Source: Dethiobacter sp.
GTDB lineage: Bacteria > Bacillota > Dethiobacteria > Dethiobacterales > Dethiobacteraceae
Length of the DNA stretch: 39,532 bases
Assembly (NCBI GenBank): GCA_018335875.1
Contig: JAGXRN010000036.1
Coordinates: 1-39,532 of the forward strand
Reading direction: 5' to 3'
Below, piece after piece: positions 1 through 7,115 of this stretch; position 1 is the stretch's first letter, and each line of letters starts with the position of its first letter. The position numbers and the translations under genes were made by a program. The notes below the pieces were generated by a model. It searched no databases. It was not told where the DNA came from and saw only the letters and a program-made list of their open reading frames with translations.

Positions 1-67
1 CCCCCCCCCCCAGCATAGTACTTTTTTCAACCTGCTTTAAACTCATATAGTGGGATCCGTACTGCTG

Positions 68-1447
68 TCAGACTGACAACAGCTCCGCCAACGCCTGCCG
101 CAACTCTACAGCTACCGTTGCAATTTTTACATTTCTGTTTTTGATTTTGACCCGGCCCACAAATATCAGCCCTTTCAGCCATAATTTTCCTGCCGCCGAC
201 TGCGGCGGTTCATTCATCAGGAAACCGTCCTTCTGCATGGAGCCGAACCTGCGGACAACGGCAGACATCCGTGCCCAGCCACCCCGTTTCAGTAAATAAA
301 CTTTTTCTGTCCTGTACAAATTAGCCAGCACCAGCATCGCCGGCGGGTAAATTACGGGGCCCTTGCTTTGCGCCTCCAGCAGTAAAATCGCCTCTTTGGC
401 CTTGCCCTGCTCCCGCAGGGAAAGTGCCTGCCTGTAGCTGGCCAAAATTTCCTCCGGCGCCTCCCAGGTGACCTGCACCTGCGATACTTTCATCGCCTGC
501 AGCCTGCCGTTAATAAAGAGCGGAATATCTTCGCCTTCGGCAAAAACGCCTGCTTTCACCAGTGCTTCTGCTGCCGTCACTTTCAGCTTATCATCAACCA
601 GCGGTGACTGCAGAAATGCCAAACCCACACCCTGACCCCACCCGCCGCCGTGGAGCACAATCGCCTCCAGGGCGGTTTTGTTCATGTTTTCATCCGCTGG
701 CTCCCCTACCGCTATGATTAACAGAAATAAACGCAATAAGCCGCTTTTGGTTATTGCCGTCCGCAACGCCTCTTCTGTTTTTGCTCCCCGGTAACAGGCC
801 AGCCCTGCCTTATGAAACCAGTCGTACTCCAGTGCAAACGGCGGAATAAGGCCTTTGTCTGCCATCACGCCCACAAGCTGCAACTGCGTATTGAAATGCT
901 CCTGTTCAAGCCCGGCCCAAAAGGAGGCCGCCTGCCTGAATCTACGCAAATTAAACGCGGCAATCCCCGCCAGGTATCTGCATTCACAGGTTACATGCAG
1001 CTGCTGCCAGCGACGGTAAATCTCCAATACTTGCCGGTGATCTCTAACGGCGCCGGCCGACCGCATAATCATCACCGTATATTCACGCCAGCTCTCCGGA
1101 ATGGCCACCCGTTCCGACTTCATGATACGGAGGCCTTCCTCAAAATCACCTACCGCCTCAACCACCATCCGCTTCGCTTCCTGCATACGGCCGAGCGCTA
1201 CCAGGCACTGGGCCGCCAGCGCCCGCCCGAAGGGATTAGCTATGTTTCCGCTTAGTCCGTCATCCAGCTTCTCCAGCGCTTGTACCGGCTTTCCCATCAG
1301 ATAATTGGCCAGCGCCAGATTATTGCGGATGGAAGGATCATCATCTTCAGCCAGCGCCTGCAAAAAGAGGCTCTCCGCCAACCGGTAATCCCCCTCCTCC
1401 AACGCCTGACGTCCCCGGGCTTCCAGTTCAGCCGCTTTACTGATCAT
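68..1447 (-). CDS. TPR-repeat protein, 459 aa
   Basis: The N-terminal ~100 residues show tetratricopeptide-like helix pairs (the alternation in AAELEARGRQALEEGDY, then NNLALANYLMGKPVQALEKL, then ALAAQCLVALGRMQEAKR). Further TPR-like units occur near residues 150-180 and 330-375. No signal peptide or membrane segment is evident and no catalytic motif was seen, so the likely role is a cytoplasmic protein-interaction scaffold. The start is an ATG at 1447 preceded by GAGGAGG. It stands alone: it is the last minus-strand gene at the left edge, and the 67 bases beyond its stop show no clear terminator. It is richer in G+C than the toxin-antitoxin genes that follow. TPR proteins of this size are common in Clostridia; the partner cannot be read from the sequence. 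Confidence 0.8.
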   Translation of the reverse strand: MISKAAELEARGRQALEEGDYRLAESLFLQALAEDDDPSIRNNLALANYLMGKPVQALEKLDDGLSGNIANPFGRALAAQCLVALGRMQEAKRMVVEAVGDFEEGLRIMKSERVAIPESWREYTVMIMRSAGAVRDHRQVLEIYRRWQQLHVTCECRYLAGIAAFNLRRFRQAASFWAGLEQEHFNTQLQLVGVMADKGLIPPFALEYDWFHKAGLACYRGAKTEEALRTAITKSGLLRLFLLIIAVGEPADENMNKTALEAIVLHGGGWGQGVGLAFLQSPLVDDKLKVTAAEALVKAGVFAEGEDIPLFINGRLQAMKVSQVQVTWEAPEEILASYRQALSLREQGKAKEAILLLEAQSKGPVIYPPAMLVLANLYRTEKVYLLKRGGWARMSAVVRRFGSMQKDGFLMNEPPQSAAGKLWLKGLIFVGRVKIKNRNVKIATVAVELRQALAELLSV

Positions 1448-1618
1448 TACATCGTTCCTCCTCTACACCAGCCCAAAGGCCCATTTCATCCAATGCCGCT
1501 TTCTATCATCACCCCAAGTTTCGACAACCCCAGCTTCATTCCTGCCAGGCAGAGAAAAAGAGACAGACAAAGCGGTCCGCCTCTTATGTGCTGTATACCT
1601 CCAAAATGTTTTTAGTCG

Positions 1619-1914
1619 CTACTCATTCTGCTTCTGACAATAATTTTTCACTGTTCTGTAGGATCCAAACTGCAAATATTGAAGGTAAATTTCTTTTTGA
1701 GTGACTGTCATTTTACTTTTCAGTATTTCGTTATTTTCAATCATTATATTGATTAACTCTTCAATCGTTATTTTGTGGGTATATGCGGCCGCACTTTCGT
1801 TTGTGGCCGCTATTTCCTGTTCTGCAGCTGTGTAGGTGTTGCCTCCTGAAAAAAATACTTTGTTTCTTTTGCTGATGAGGAAATAGCAAAAGCCCGCTTT
1901 GGAGGCTCCATCAT
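1619..1914 (-). pseudogene. Small frameshifted ORF at a T7 homopolymer
   Basis: A minus-strand frame runs open from 1918 to a TAG at 1619-1621 and reads like protein (it contains TAAEQEIAATNESAAAY and a helical KITIEELINIMIENNEIL), but has no start at its upstream end. A different frame begins with ATG ATG at 1914 (MMEPPKRAFAISSSAKETKYFF) and stops soon after. The two frames join into one continuous ~97-residue protein if the T7 run (1849-1855 on the plus strand, as A7) had one more base. This suggests a homopolymer indel, slippage site or sequencing error. No good ribosome binding site precedes the ATG and no family is recognised. The rest of the 1448-1912 gap shows nothing else. Confidence 0.35.
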
Positions 1915-1978
1915 GTATTCAAACTTCGTAATTAACCCCCGCTCTATACTGGGGCAGCTTCATTACGGCGGTGAGTAA

Positions 1979-2311
1979 ATGTGGGGCGTGGAAGCTTATG
2001 ATGAACATGGCAACAGGATAAGTGCCCTGGTCCTGGGCGACACAGAAAAAGCCCTAATTCTGGCGGAAAATGTGGACGGGGGTGACAGGTACCTCCCACT
2101 TCTTACCTACTACGCTGATGAAGGCTACACAATCTCAGACGCAGCCAAAGACGCAGTCCTGGCCGGAGACTATCACAGGGTCAAGGAACTTGAAAGCAAC
2201 GAACACGGGCCGTACGGTCCCAGTGGGAAAGCCATCTGCTTTCTCTCAAAGAGGAGCTGGAACTTAGTATTACTCCTGCTCCGGTATTTGAAAGAGCCAG
2301 CTCGTCTTTAG
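1979..2311 (+). CDS. Hypothetical protein, ~110 aa
   Basis: The first ~85 residues (MWGVEAYDEHGNRISALVL...) look like genuine acidic coding sequence with a plausible alpha/beta pattern; I do not recognise a family. It starts directly after the stop of a 21-codon ORF (1913-1978, starting MYSNFVINPRSIL and preceded by GGAGG), giving a TAAATG junction, so it may be translated by coupling from that mini-ORF. The last ~25 residues (KRSWNLVLLLLRYLKEPARL) look less natural. Another frame, open from about 2230 to 2400 (LSLKEELELSITPAPVFERASS), reads better, so the 3' end may be frameshifted. It lies just upstream of the toxin-antitoxin promoter. Confidence 0.45.
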   Translation: MWGVEAYDEHGNRISALVLGDTEKALILAENVDGGDRYLPLLTYYADEGYTISDAAKDAVLAGDYHRVKELESNEHGPYGPSGKAICFLSKRSWNLVLLLLRYLKEPARL

Positions 2312-2326
2312 TCGATTCTCTTAATG

Positions 2327-2361
2327 TTGACTTCGGTATTAAGTTGTATTACAATGTAATA
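2327..2361 (+). promoter_or_regulatory. Promoter and operator of the toxin-antitoxin pair
   Basis: TTGACT at 2327-2332 and TACAAT at 2350-2355 are separated by 17 bases, a good sigma-A promoter. An inverted repeat TATTAC-AAT-GTAATA (2347-2361) covers the -10 box, where an RHH antitoxin would be expected to bind for autorepression. A ribosome binding site (AAGAGGAG, ~2377-2384) precedes the GTG at 2394. The operator role is inferred from position and symmetry. Confidence 0.6.
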
Positions 2362-2393
2362 TATAATAATACTAAAAAGAGGAGTGTAAGATT

Positions 2394-2669
2394 GTGGTGA
2401 CAAAATCACTAAAACTCGATGCGAAAATTATAGAAGATTTGGAATTAGTTGCAAAGGGCTTAAATGAAAAATCCGGCGCAGATATTTATGACTTTTCCAA
2501 TGTTGTCAGAGTTGCTATAAACTATTATCTTAACAGTGAAAATATAAATGAAATGATCGAGAATATCAGGCAAAAGGAACTCGGGAATAACTTACTCCTT
2601 GCCGGTGAAAGCAGCCTAAGCAAAGATTGGCTAAGACCGGAGGAAGATGATGCATGGGTAAATTTATAA
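2394..2669 (+). CDS. Ribbon-helix-helix type antitoxin
   Basis: This 91-aa protein has an N-terminus (KSLKLDAKIIEDLELVAKGL...DFSNVVRVAINYYL) that fits a ribbon-helix-helix DNA-binding fold: a short beta strand followed by two helices. The C-terminal ~35 residues are acidic, as in antitoxin toxin-binding tails. It begins GTG GTG with a good ribosome binding site, and its last 16 bases overlap the MazF-like toxin gene, the classical antitoxin-first order. It probably neutralises the downstream toxin and represses the promoter at 2327-2361. The DNA here is clearly more AT-rich than the TPR gene, in keeping with acquisition as a mobile module. The fold assignment is from pattern only. Confidence 0.7.
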   Translation: MVTKSLKLDAKIIEDLELVAKGLNEKSGADIYDFSNVVRVAINYYLNSENINEMIENIRQKELGNNLLLAGESSLSKDWLRPEEDDAWVNL

Positions 2670-2989
2670 AGGGTGATGTTGTGGTAATTCCGTTTCCGTT
2701 TTCTGATTTATCCACCAGTAAACGTAGACCGGCTTTGGTTTTGGCAGGTTTAACTGGTAATGATATTATTCTTTGTCAAGTTACAAGTAAAGCAGTAAGT
2801 GATGAGTATGCAGTCCCTCTTTTGACTCATGACTTTAATGAGGGAAGTTTAAATCAAGACAGTAATATAAGACCTAATAGATTGTTCACTGCAGACGAAA
2901 GTATCATTGTTTACAAGGCCGGAGCAATAAACAATAATAAACTTGGAATGGCTATTGATAAAATCATTGAAATACTTGCGAAGGCCTAA
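2654..2989 (+). CDS. MazF/PemK-family toxin (endoribonuclease)
   Basis: At 111 aa it matches the usual MazF/PemK size. Diagnostic features are GDVVVIPFPFSDL near residues 7-19, KRRPALVL near 23-30, the strand ILCQVTS, and a late hydrophobic helix (LGMAIDKIIEILAKA). MazF toxins cleave mRNA and arrest growth; here the arginines of the KRRPALVL segment and the TS pair of CQVTSK sit where family RNA-binding and catalytic residues occur. Translation is coupled to the antitoxin through a 16-base overlap. A strong terminator follows 11 bases after the stop. It could serve plasmid/island maintenance or phage defence; the target sequence cannot be predicted. Confidence 0.85.
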   Translation: MGKFIKGDVVVIPFPFSDLSTSKRRPALVLAGLTGNDIILCQVTSKAVSDEYAVPLLTHDFNEGSLNQDSNIRPNRLFTADESIIVYKAGAINNNKLGMAIDKIIEILAKA

Positions 2990-3000
2990 AGCTGAAAAAT

Positions 3001-3040
3001 ACCGCCAGCATTGTTTAAGTTGCTGGCGGTTAACTTTTTT
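3001..3040 (+). terminator. Rho-independent terminator of the toxin-antitoxin operon
   Basis: A perfect 10-bp stem (3001-3010 with 3021-3030, ACCGCCAGCA/TGCTGGCGGT) with a 10-base loop is followed by TAAC and six T residues. It lies 11 bases after the toxin stop codon. Confidence 0.9.
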
Positions 3041-3084
3041 ATACAATATAATACGGTTCGTAATTACATACGGAACAGATTTGG

Positions 3085-3109
3085 CAAAAAGAAGTTGACG
3101 CTTACGTCA
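3085..3109 (-). terminator. Weak candidate terminator after the zinc-ribbon gene
   Basis: Read on the minus strand, directly after the stop codon ending at 3113 there is a 5-bp hairpin (TGACG-TAAG-CGTCA, 3096-3109) followed by ACTTCTTTTT. The stem is short, so confidence is limited. Confidence 0.4.
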
Positions 3110-3112
3110 GTC

Positions 3113-3463
3113 TCACAGCAATAACAACTCCTCTTCATCTAACCATAAATCAGGTGGGGATTCAACCTTTACGTTATCGTCCACACAGCCATCCTGCCTG
3201 CATCTTCCACACACATTGCATATTAACCAGTGACACTTAGGACAGGTTAGATTATTAACGCTATCTACACTATCCCCGCAATCTTTCCCCCAGCAATGAT
3301 GAATACGGGGTCTGATTCTCTTTGCACTGGCATAAGTTATTTCTACTTCATCACCATCAAGGAACAATACACCCCAATGATCAACCGAGTCCTTGATTTC
3401 ATACAGCAGTATAGCAATTCTACCCCCAACCTTAACAGCATTACCCGGCTGTAGATACCTCAT
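3113..3463 (-). CDS. Small zinc-ribbon protein, 116 aa
   Basis: The N-terminal half is beta-rich (GGRIAILLYEIKDSVDHWGVLFL). The middle carries a dense Cys/His cluster: HHC-x4-C, then CPKCHW, LICNVCGRC and GC, enough ligands for one or two zinc ions. The C-terminus is acidic. An ATG at 3463 is chosen over an upstream start at 3538 because TAAGGAGGAGAG lies immediately before it, and the extra 25 residues of the longer form do not look coding. Similar small Cys-rich proteins are seen beside nuclease and helicase genes in bacterial defence regions, which fits its nuclease-fold neighbour upstream, but no specific function can be assigned. Confidence 0.75.
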   Translation of the reverse strand: MRYLQPGNAVKVGGRIAILLYEIKDSVDHWGVLFLDGDEVEITYASAKRIRPRIHHCWGKDCGDSVDSVNNLTCPKCHWLICNVCGRCRQDGCVDDNVKVESPPDLWLDEEELLLL

Positions 3464-3605
3464 ATCTCTCCTCCTTACCGTTGCTACAATAAAAATATTG
3501 CAGTCCGGCAAGAGGTAGAACCTAATCAGTTTATACAATTATTTTAACTCAGCCTGATTTAATGATTTAACCCACTCCAATCTTTGCTTACTATTTCATT
3601 TCCTG

Positions 3606-3622
3606 AGCAGCTCGATGCTGCT
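3606..3622. repeat. Short inverted repeat behind the nuclease-fold gene
   Basis: AGCAGC-TCGAT-GCTGCT forms a 6-bp stem just beyond the stop codon of the PD-(D/E)XK gene. No T-run follows on the transcribed strand, so it is at best an mRNA 3'-end hairpin. Confidence 0.35.
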
Positions 3623-3624
3623 GG

Positions 3625-4695
3625 TTACCTTTTTAAACTGAACTCCACAGTTTTGTTGGACCATAAAGTACATAAGCTTATAATGCCTTTACCCTGCACA
3701 TTTACCCGGATGGAGAAACCCCTTGAACCCGTCCCGTTAAGCTGCAGGTGATCCGCCTTGTGGACGAAGTCAAATAAAGACGCATAAAACGCCAGCAACG
3801 CCCAACTACTTTCATTCTCCGCTAAACCAGCCAAAAATTCTGCTGCCGCTTTCCTGGTATGCTCCTCTGTTTCCCTGGGGACACGCCTGTCAATGTTGCC
3901 CGCCTCGGCCAAGCCCCCTATTACCTCCAGCAACTTATTTAACTCTCTTTCACCACATCGGGCCAAATCAATCCTAAAACTAACCCTTTGGTTTTTATTT
4001 ATCCTGATTCCAAATGGAAGCTCCTGCTCAATATCGAGATTCGTCTCAAAAAACTCGGTTAAATCCCTGCTCCCGACCTCTACAACATTGCTATCGATAT
4101 CTTTTTTACACTTCTCTCGCATCCACTGCCGTTGCAGGGATAGGATCAGACCCTGCTCCCTTGTCAGACTGTCTTCGTATTTCCCGATGAAATTGTAAAA
4201 ATCATACCAACTGATATGCTTCAGGCACTTCCTGAATCTTTCAAACTCATTTGAAGCCGACTCGAATTCTTCCAATGTGGGCGGTGTCAAAGCACCAGAC
4301 GACGAGTGAAAGTTGCCCTTATTAAATTGTGTCAGATAGATAAAATATACTTCTCCCTCATCGCCCAGGGCCGCCCTATAATACGTATTTATTTGCCCCG
4401 CAGTTGCACTGAGGTAATCATGTACCTTCACCTCAATCAGTACATCCGTCTTAACTCCACCTGCATCAAAACAGATATACAAATCAATAGTACCTTTTCC
4501 CCTGTAGCTCTTTTCTCTGTCAAAGCAAACCAGCCTCTCAACTTTCAGTCCCAGAAACTCTTCAACAAAGTCCCTGACAATGTCAGCACAACCGTTAAAA
4601 ATGTCATAAATCATAAAGCTGCTTGATATTTCCGAATGAAAAAGAGGTTTGAGCTTTAACCCGTCATAAGACTGCAAGTTGCCGTATTCCTCCAT
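3625..4695 (-). CDS. PD-(D/E)XK nuclease superfamily protein, 356 aa
   Basis: The region near residues 65-105 shows the core PD-(D/E)XK pattern: an Asp in TIDLYICFD (about D71), then LIEVKV giving E88-x-K90, and a following helix with Gln-Tyr (AGQINTYYRA). This is typical of metal-dependent nucleases and nuclease-derived proteins. The rest is helical with a C-terminal beta segment and no recognised partner domain. The ATG at 4695 is chosen because GGGAGG lies 7 bases upstream; a TTG at 4710 is less likely. With the zinc-ribbon gene downstream it may form a two-gene defence or repair module. The substrate is unknown; it could also be a virulence-associated-type PD-(D/E)XK protein without restriction activity. 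Confidence 0.7.
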   Translation of the reverse strand: MEEYGNLQSYDGLKLKPLFHSEISSSFMIYDIFNGCADIVRDFVEEFLGLKVERLVCFDREKSYRGKGTIDLYICFDAGGVKTDVLIEVKVHDYLSATAGQINTYYRAALGDEGEVYFIYLTQFNKGNFHSSSGALTPPTLEEFESASNEFERFRKCLKHISWYDFYNFIGKYEDSLTREQGLILSLQRQWMREKCKKDIDSNVVEVGSRDLTEFFETNLDIEQELPFGIRINKNQRVSFRIDLARCGERELNKLLEVIGGLAEAGNIDRRVPRETEEHTRKAAAEFLAGLAENESSWALLAFYASLFDFVHKADHLQLNGTGSRGFSIRVNVQGKGIISLCTLWSNKTVEFSLKR

Positions 4696-4782
4696 GTCTA
4701 AACCTCCCAAACAGTGATCCGGACTCCTCGTTCCACGTTCTTAACACCTTTTTCCACCTGTAAACTTTCGATTCGCCAGTCC

Positions 4783-4989
4783 TCACTCACTATTAAACCT
4801 GTTCACCAGTTTCCCGTCCACAACCACCTGTTCCAAAAACATATTAAGAGGCCGCACCCAGACAATTTCTTCTCCATAGACAGCCTTATAAACAACAAGT
4901 TCCTCCTGCGTTTCTGAGTCCCTGGCCAGGTGCAAAACTATATATTCTTTCCCTTTAAAGTGCTTGTACCTGTGGCCAACTTTCACCAC
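4783..4989 (-). CDS. DUF1653 domain protein, ~68 aa
   Basis: The protein is essentially one DUF1653 domain: VGHRYKHFKGKEYIVLHLAR, then SETQEELVVYKAVYGE, then VWVRPLNMFLEQV with a closing RF. Its molecular function is not established. The GTG at 4989 is preferred because GAGGGGG lies about 8 bases upstream; a TTG at 5010 would add seven residues but lacks a ribosome binding site. It sits only 33 bases from the tRNA-Sec remnant, so it is the first gene outside the presumed island boundary on this side, or the last one of a neighbouring element. Confidence 0.8.
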   Translation of the reverse strand: MVKVGHRYKHFKGKEYIVLHLARDSETQEELVVYKAVYGEEIVWVRPLNMFLEQVVVDGKLVNRFNSE

Positions 4990-5022
4990 TGCTTTTTCCC
5001 CCTCTTTCAATTATTACTCATT

Positions 5023-5085
5023 TGGCGGGAGTAGGTGGGAATCGAACCCACCGCGGACGGGTCGCGCCCGCCACCGGATTTGAAG
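5023..5085 (-). pseudogene. selC: 3' half of a tRNA-Sec (selC) gene, probable attachment site
   Basis: Read on the minus strand: anticodon loop CTTCAAA (anticodon TCA, selenocysteine) and 3' anticodon stem TCCGG; a long variable arm (GGCGGG paired with CCCGTC, one wobble); T arm GTGGG-TTCGATT-CCCAC; acceptor 3' strand CTACTCCC, discriminator G and an encoded CCA (5025-5023). The long extra arm with TCA is diagnostic of tRNA-Sec. The 5' half is absent: the bases before CTTCAAA are TTTTCAT, not the CCGGA needed to pair, and no D arm or 5' acceptor strand (expected GGGAGTAG) follows. Such 3' tRNA fragments arise when an element integrates into a tRNA gene and duplicates its 3' end. Confidence 0.85.
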
Positions 5086-5226
5086 ATGAAAATAGGCCAT
5101 TTTAACCCATCCCATCTAATCTCAGCTAGTGCCTGAAATTCTTGATACGTATGGGTTCTTCGTACCCTATAGTTCAACCCGTTTCATCTAAATTTACCTT
5201 GTCATTAGCAGTCCATTAGCAAAATA

Positions 5227-5301
5227 TTAGCAAATTTGATCTTTAAAATTAGGCTTCGCCCGCTTGGCCACGACGGTATCCAGTATCTTAAAAGAAAGAG
5301 G
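5227..5301 (-). pseudogene. Possible C-terminal remnant of a tyrosine integrase
   Basis: A 24-codon open stretch after an in-frame TAG ends ILDTVVAKRAKPNFKDQIC and stop, a basic tail of the kind found at the C-termini of Firmicute phage/ICE integrases. It points towards the tRNA-Sec fragment about 140 bases downstream, the usual int-att arrangement. TTGCTAAT/CTGCTAAT words repeat just after the stop (5195-5229). The rest of the gene is missing. Assignment rests on context and tail composition only. The remainder of 5086-5571 holds no convincing gene. Confidence 0.35.
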
Positions 5302-5571
5302 CTATGCTATAATAGCTTCTTTCGCTTTTACTTTGGTGAATGCGAAGCATACGTTTTTGAAACCACACAATTGTAGTTGCTGAGAAACTAATCTTTTTCT
5401 ATTGTCTTTCTCAACAAAAGAAGAATCCTCGATAACGTGGGTCTCCAAGTTCTTAGCCTACAACCTAAACAGCTATCCAGACTGCGCCTTTTTGTTTTAC
5501 GGTTTTCACACCTTTTCAACCTACTTCGATGACTTAGTCGTCGGTTCACTCCACCCAACGCTAACCAATCG

Positions 5572-6186
5572 CTACTCTTTAATAACTCCATTTTCTTTTA
5601 ACTCTCTGAAAGTTTTTAGCCTTCCTGGTTTTCTTTGCAAAGGTAAATTCTTAAACCGTGTATTTCTATCCAGGAAATTTACTCTGATATTATCTTGCCT
5701 ATGAGTATCCGTAAAATTATTAGACAGTTGCTTTACGCTAGGTTTAACCGTAATCTGTTCTTTAATAATTGCTCTTTCATTAAGTAAACCATTAATATAT
5801 CTTTTGTATCCTGGTATTTGTAAGTAGATTTTTTCCAATTCAAATACTAACTTCATACCAACAGGAGTAATTGAAACGTAAGGCTCTTGCTCCTGTGTCA
5901 GAGCAGTTAAAAAACCCTTTCTAATCAATCTTGCTACAATTTTACCTATAGCAGCCGTAGGAAGGGTTCTAAAAATTCCAAAAAGAACCCTCGGAGAATT
6001 AGATATATCTTTATCTCCTTTTAGATAGTCAAGTATATTATCAATTAGAATAAATCTTTCTTTATTTGAACCAGCCAAGACTAGGATACAGTATCCTTGA
6101 AAGCCATCTGAGAACACTTTCCACTCACCTCCAAAAATCGGCTTGCCAGACCTACTACAACAGAGCTTGCCAGAGAATTTATTCAT
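5572..6186 (-). CDS. Hypothetical protein with winged-helix-like region, 204 aa
   Basis: Residues ~70-130 (GIFRTLPTAAIGKIVARLIRKGFL...YVSITPVGMKLVFELEKIY) have the helix-turn-helix plus beta-wing rhythm of a winged-helix domain, with the 'ITPVGMKLV' strand-turn-helix common in such folds. The C-terminal ~50 residues are basic and probably disordered. The ATG at 6186 lacks a close ribosome binding site; a GGAGG about 30 bases upstream is followed by an in-frame TAA. The DNA is AT-rich compared with the Dpd genes to its right. It could be a transcriptional regulator of the island or a replication/mobilisation accessory protein; no family was recognised. Confidence 0.55.
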   Translation of the reverse strand: MNKFSGKLCCSRSGKPIFGGEWKVFSDGFQGYCILVLAGSNKERFILIDNILDYLKGDKDISNSPRVLFGIFRTLPTAAIGKIVARLIRKGFLTALTQEQEPYVSITPVGMKLVFELEKIYLQIPGYKRYINGLLNERAIIKEQITVKPSVKQLSNNFTDTHRQDNIRVNFLDRNTRFKNLPLQRKPGRLKTFRELKENGVIKE

Positions 6187-6355
6187 ATTAGATATATTCG
6201 ATAAGTATTAGTCTTTTCCTCCAAATTAAGGAAGTGATTGTGATTCCATTGCCAAGCAGTCCGTAGGATTATTTGTGCTAAAGATTATGGTTTAATTTTA
6301 TTGTCCCATGATGCAAATAAGTGAAATAACATGCATGGTTCCCTTTAAGCTCAGT

Positions 6356-6384
6356 AAAAAACAGCCCAGGTCTATCTGGGCTGT
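6356..6384 (-). terminator. Rho-independent terminator after queC
   Basis: A perfect 9-bp stem (6361-6369 with 6376-6384, ACAGCCCAG/CTGGGCTGT) and 6-base loop, followed on the minus strand by TTTTTT. It lies about 60 bases beyond the queC stop and closes the minus-strand operon that begins at 14582. Confidence 0.92.
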
Positions 6385-6443
6385 CCTAATACTACAATAA
6401 GAATCGACTGTATGGAGGGGTCACAAAAAGCAGCCTCTTTAAT

Positions 6444-7106
6444 CTAGTCATATTCAAGCGGATCAGTTAAGCCTGCCTGTTCAAAGCCCTTCAGGCGTAG
6501 GGCGCAGCTGTCGCAACGGCCGCAGGCTTTTTCCCGTCCGTTGTAGCAACTGGTGGTAAGGTGGAGCGGGGCGCCGTTGGCAGTGGCCAGTTTTATAGTC
6601 TCCGCTTTGGAGAGGGATATTAGAGGAGTAATGACACGGATGGAGTTCCCTTCTATGCCAGACTTGGTACCCACATCAATTACTTTCTGAAAGGCAGTAA
6701 TGAATTCGGGGCGACAGTCGGGGTAGCCGCTGTAATCAACAGCGCTGACCCCAATAAAGACTGCATCGGCACCAATAGTCTCAGCGTAGCCCAGAGCGTA
6801 GCTTAGAAAAAGGATGTTACGGGCGGGCACATAGGTAACAGGTATATCACTTCCGTCCTGGTATTCAGGCACATCGATGTGCTCGTCTGTGAGGGCGCTG
6901 CCGCCAAAGTGTTCCAACCTCAGTACCCTGTGAGAGGCAACATTGTAATGGGAAGCTATTTTGCTGGCACACTTCAGTTCTCTGCCATGCCTCTGGCCGT
7001 AGTCAAAAGAAAGCGTGTATACTTCTAACCCTTCTTTATGGGCCACACTCAGGCAGGTAGTGCTGTCCAGGCCTCCGGAAAGCAGTACAACAGCTTTATT
7101 CTTCAT
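6444..7106 (-). CDS. queC: 7-cyano-7-deazaguanine synthase QueC
   Basis: QueC converts 7-carboxy-7-deazaguanine to preQ0 with ATP and ammonia, the last step to the base that queuosine pathways and Dpd systems use. The PP-loop ATP pyrophosphatase motif SGGLDS is at residues 10-15, SFDYGQRH at 33-40, and the C-terminal zinc site CYNGREKACGRCDSC gives C187, C195, C198 and C201. Full length (220 aa). It lies 9 bases downstream of the transporter gene with only a weak ribosome binding site, so it is probably translated by readthrough coupling. No folE, queD or queE copy is in the window, so earlier steps must come from elsewhere in the genome, or the transporter supplies precursor. Position at the end of a Dpd operon argues for a dedicated DNA-modification supply. 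Confidence 0.95.
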   Translation of the reverse strand: MKNKAVVLLSGGLDSTTCLSVAHKEGLEVYTLSFDYGQRHGRELKCASKIASHYNVASHRVLRLEHFGGSALTDEHIDVPEYQDGSDIPVTYVPARNILFLSYALGYAETIGADAVFIGVSAVDYSGYPDCRPEFITAFQKVIDVGTKSGIEGNSIRVITPLISLSKAETIKLATANGAPLHLTTSCYNGREKACGRCDSCALRLKGFEQAGLTDPLEYD

Positions 7107-7115
7107 ATAAACCTA

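Noticed and set aside
812..1255. 147-aa plus-strand ORF inside the TPR gene
   Set aside because: Antisense shadow: low-complexity His/Arg composition, no ribosome binding site, and the TPR frame is clearly coding.
5302..5345. TATAAT-containing imperfect palindrome near the integrase remnant
   Set aside because: No properly spaced -35 box and no gene downstream in that orientation.
5388..5591. 67-aa minus-strand ORF overlapping the end of the 204-aa gene
   Set aside because: Arg/Leu-rich without a believable fold or ribosome binding site; looks like non-coding DNA.
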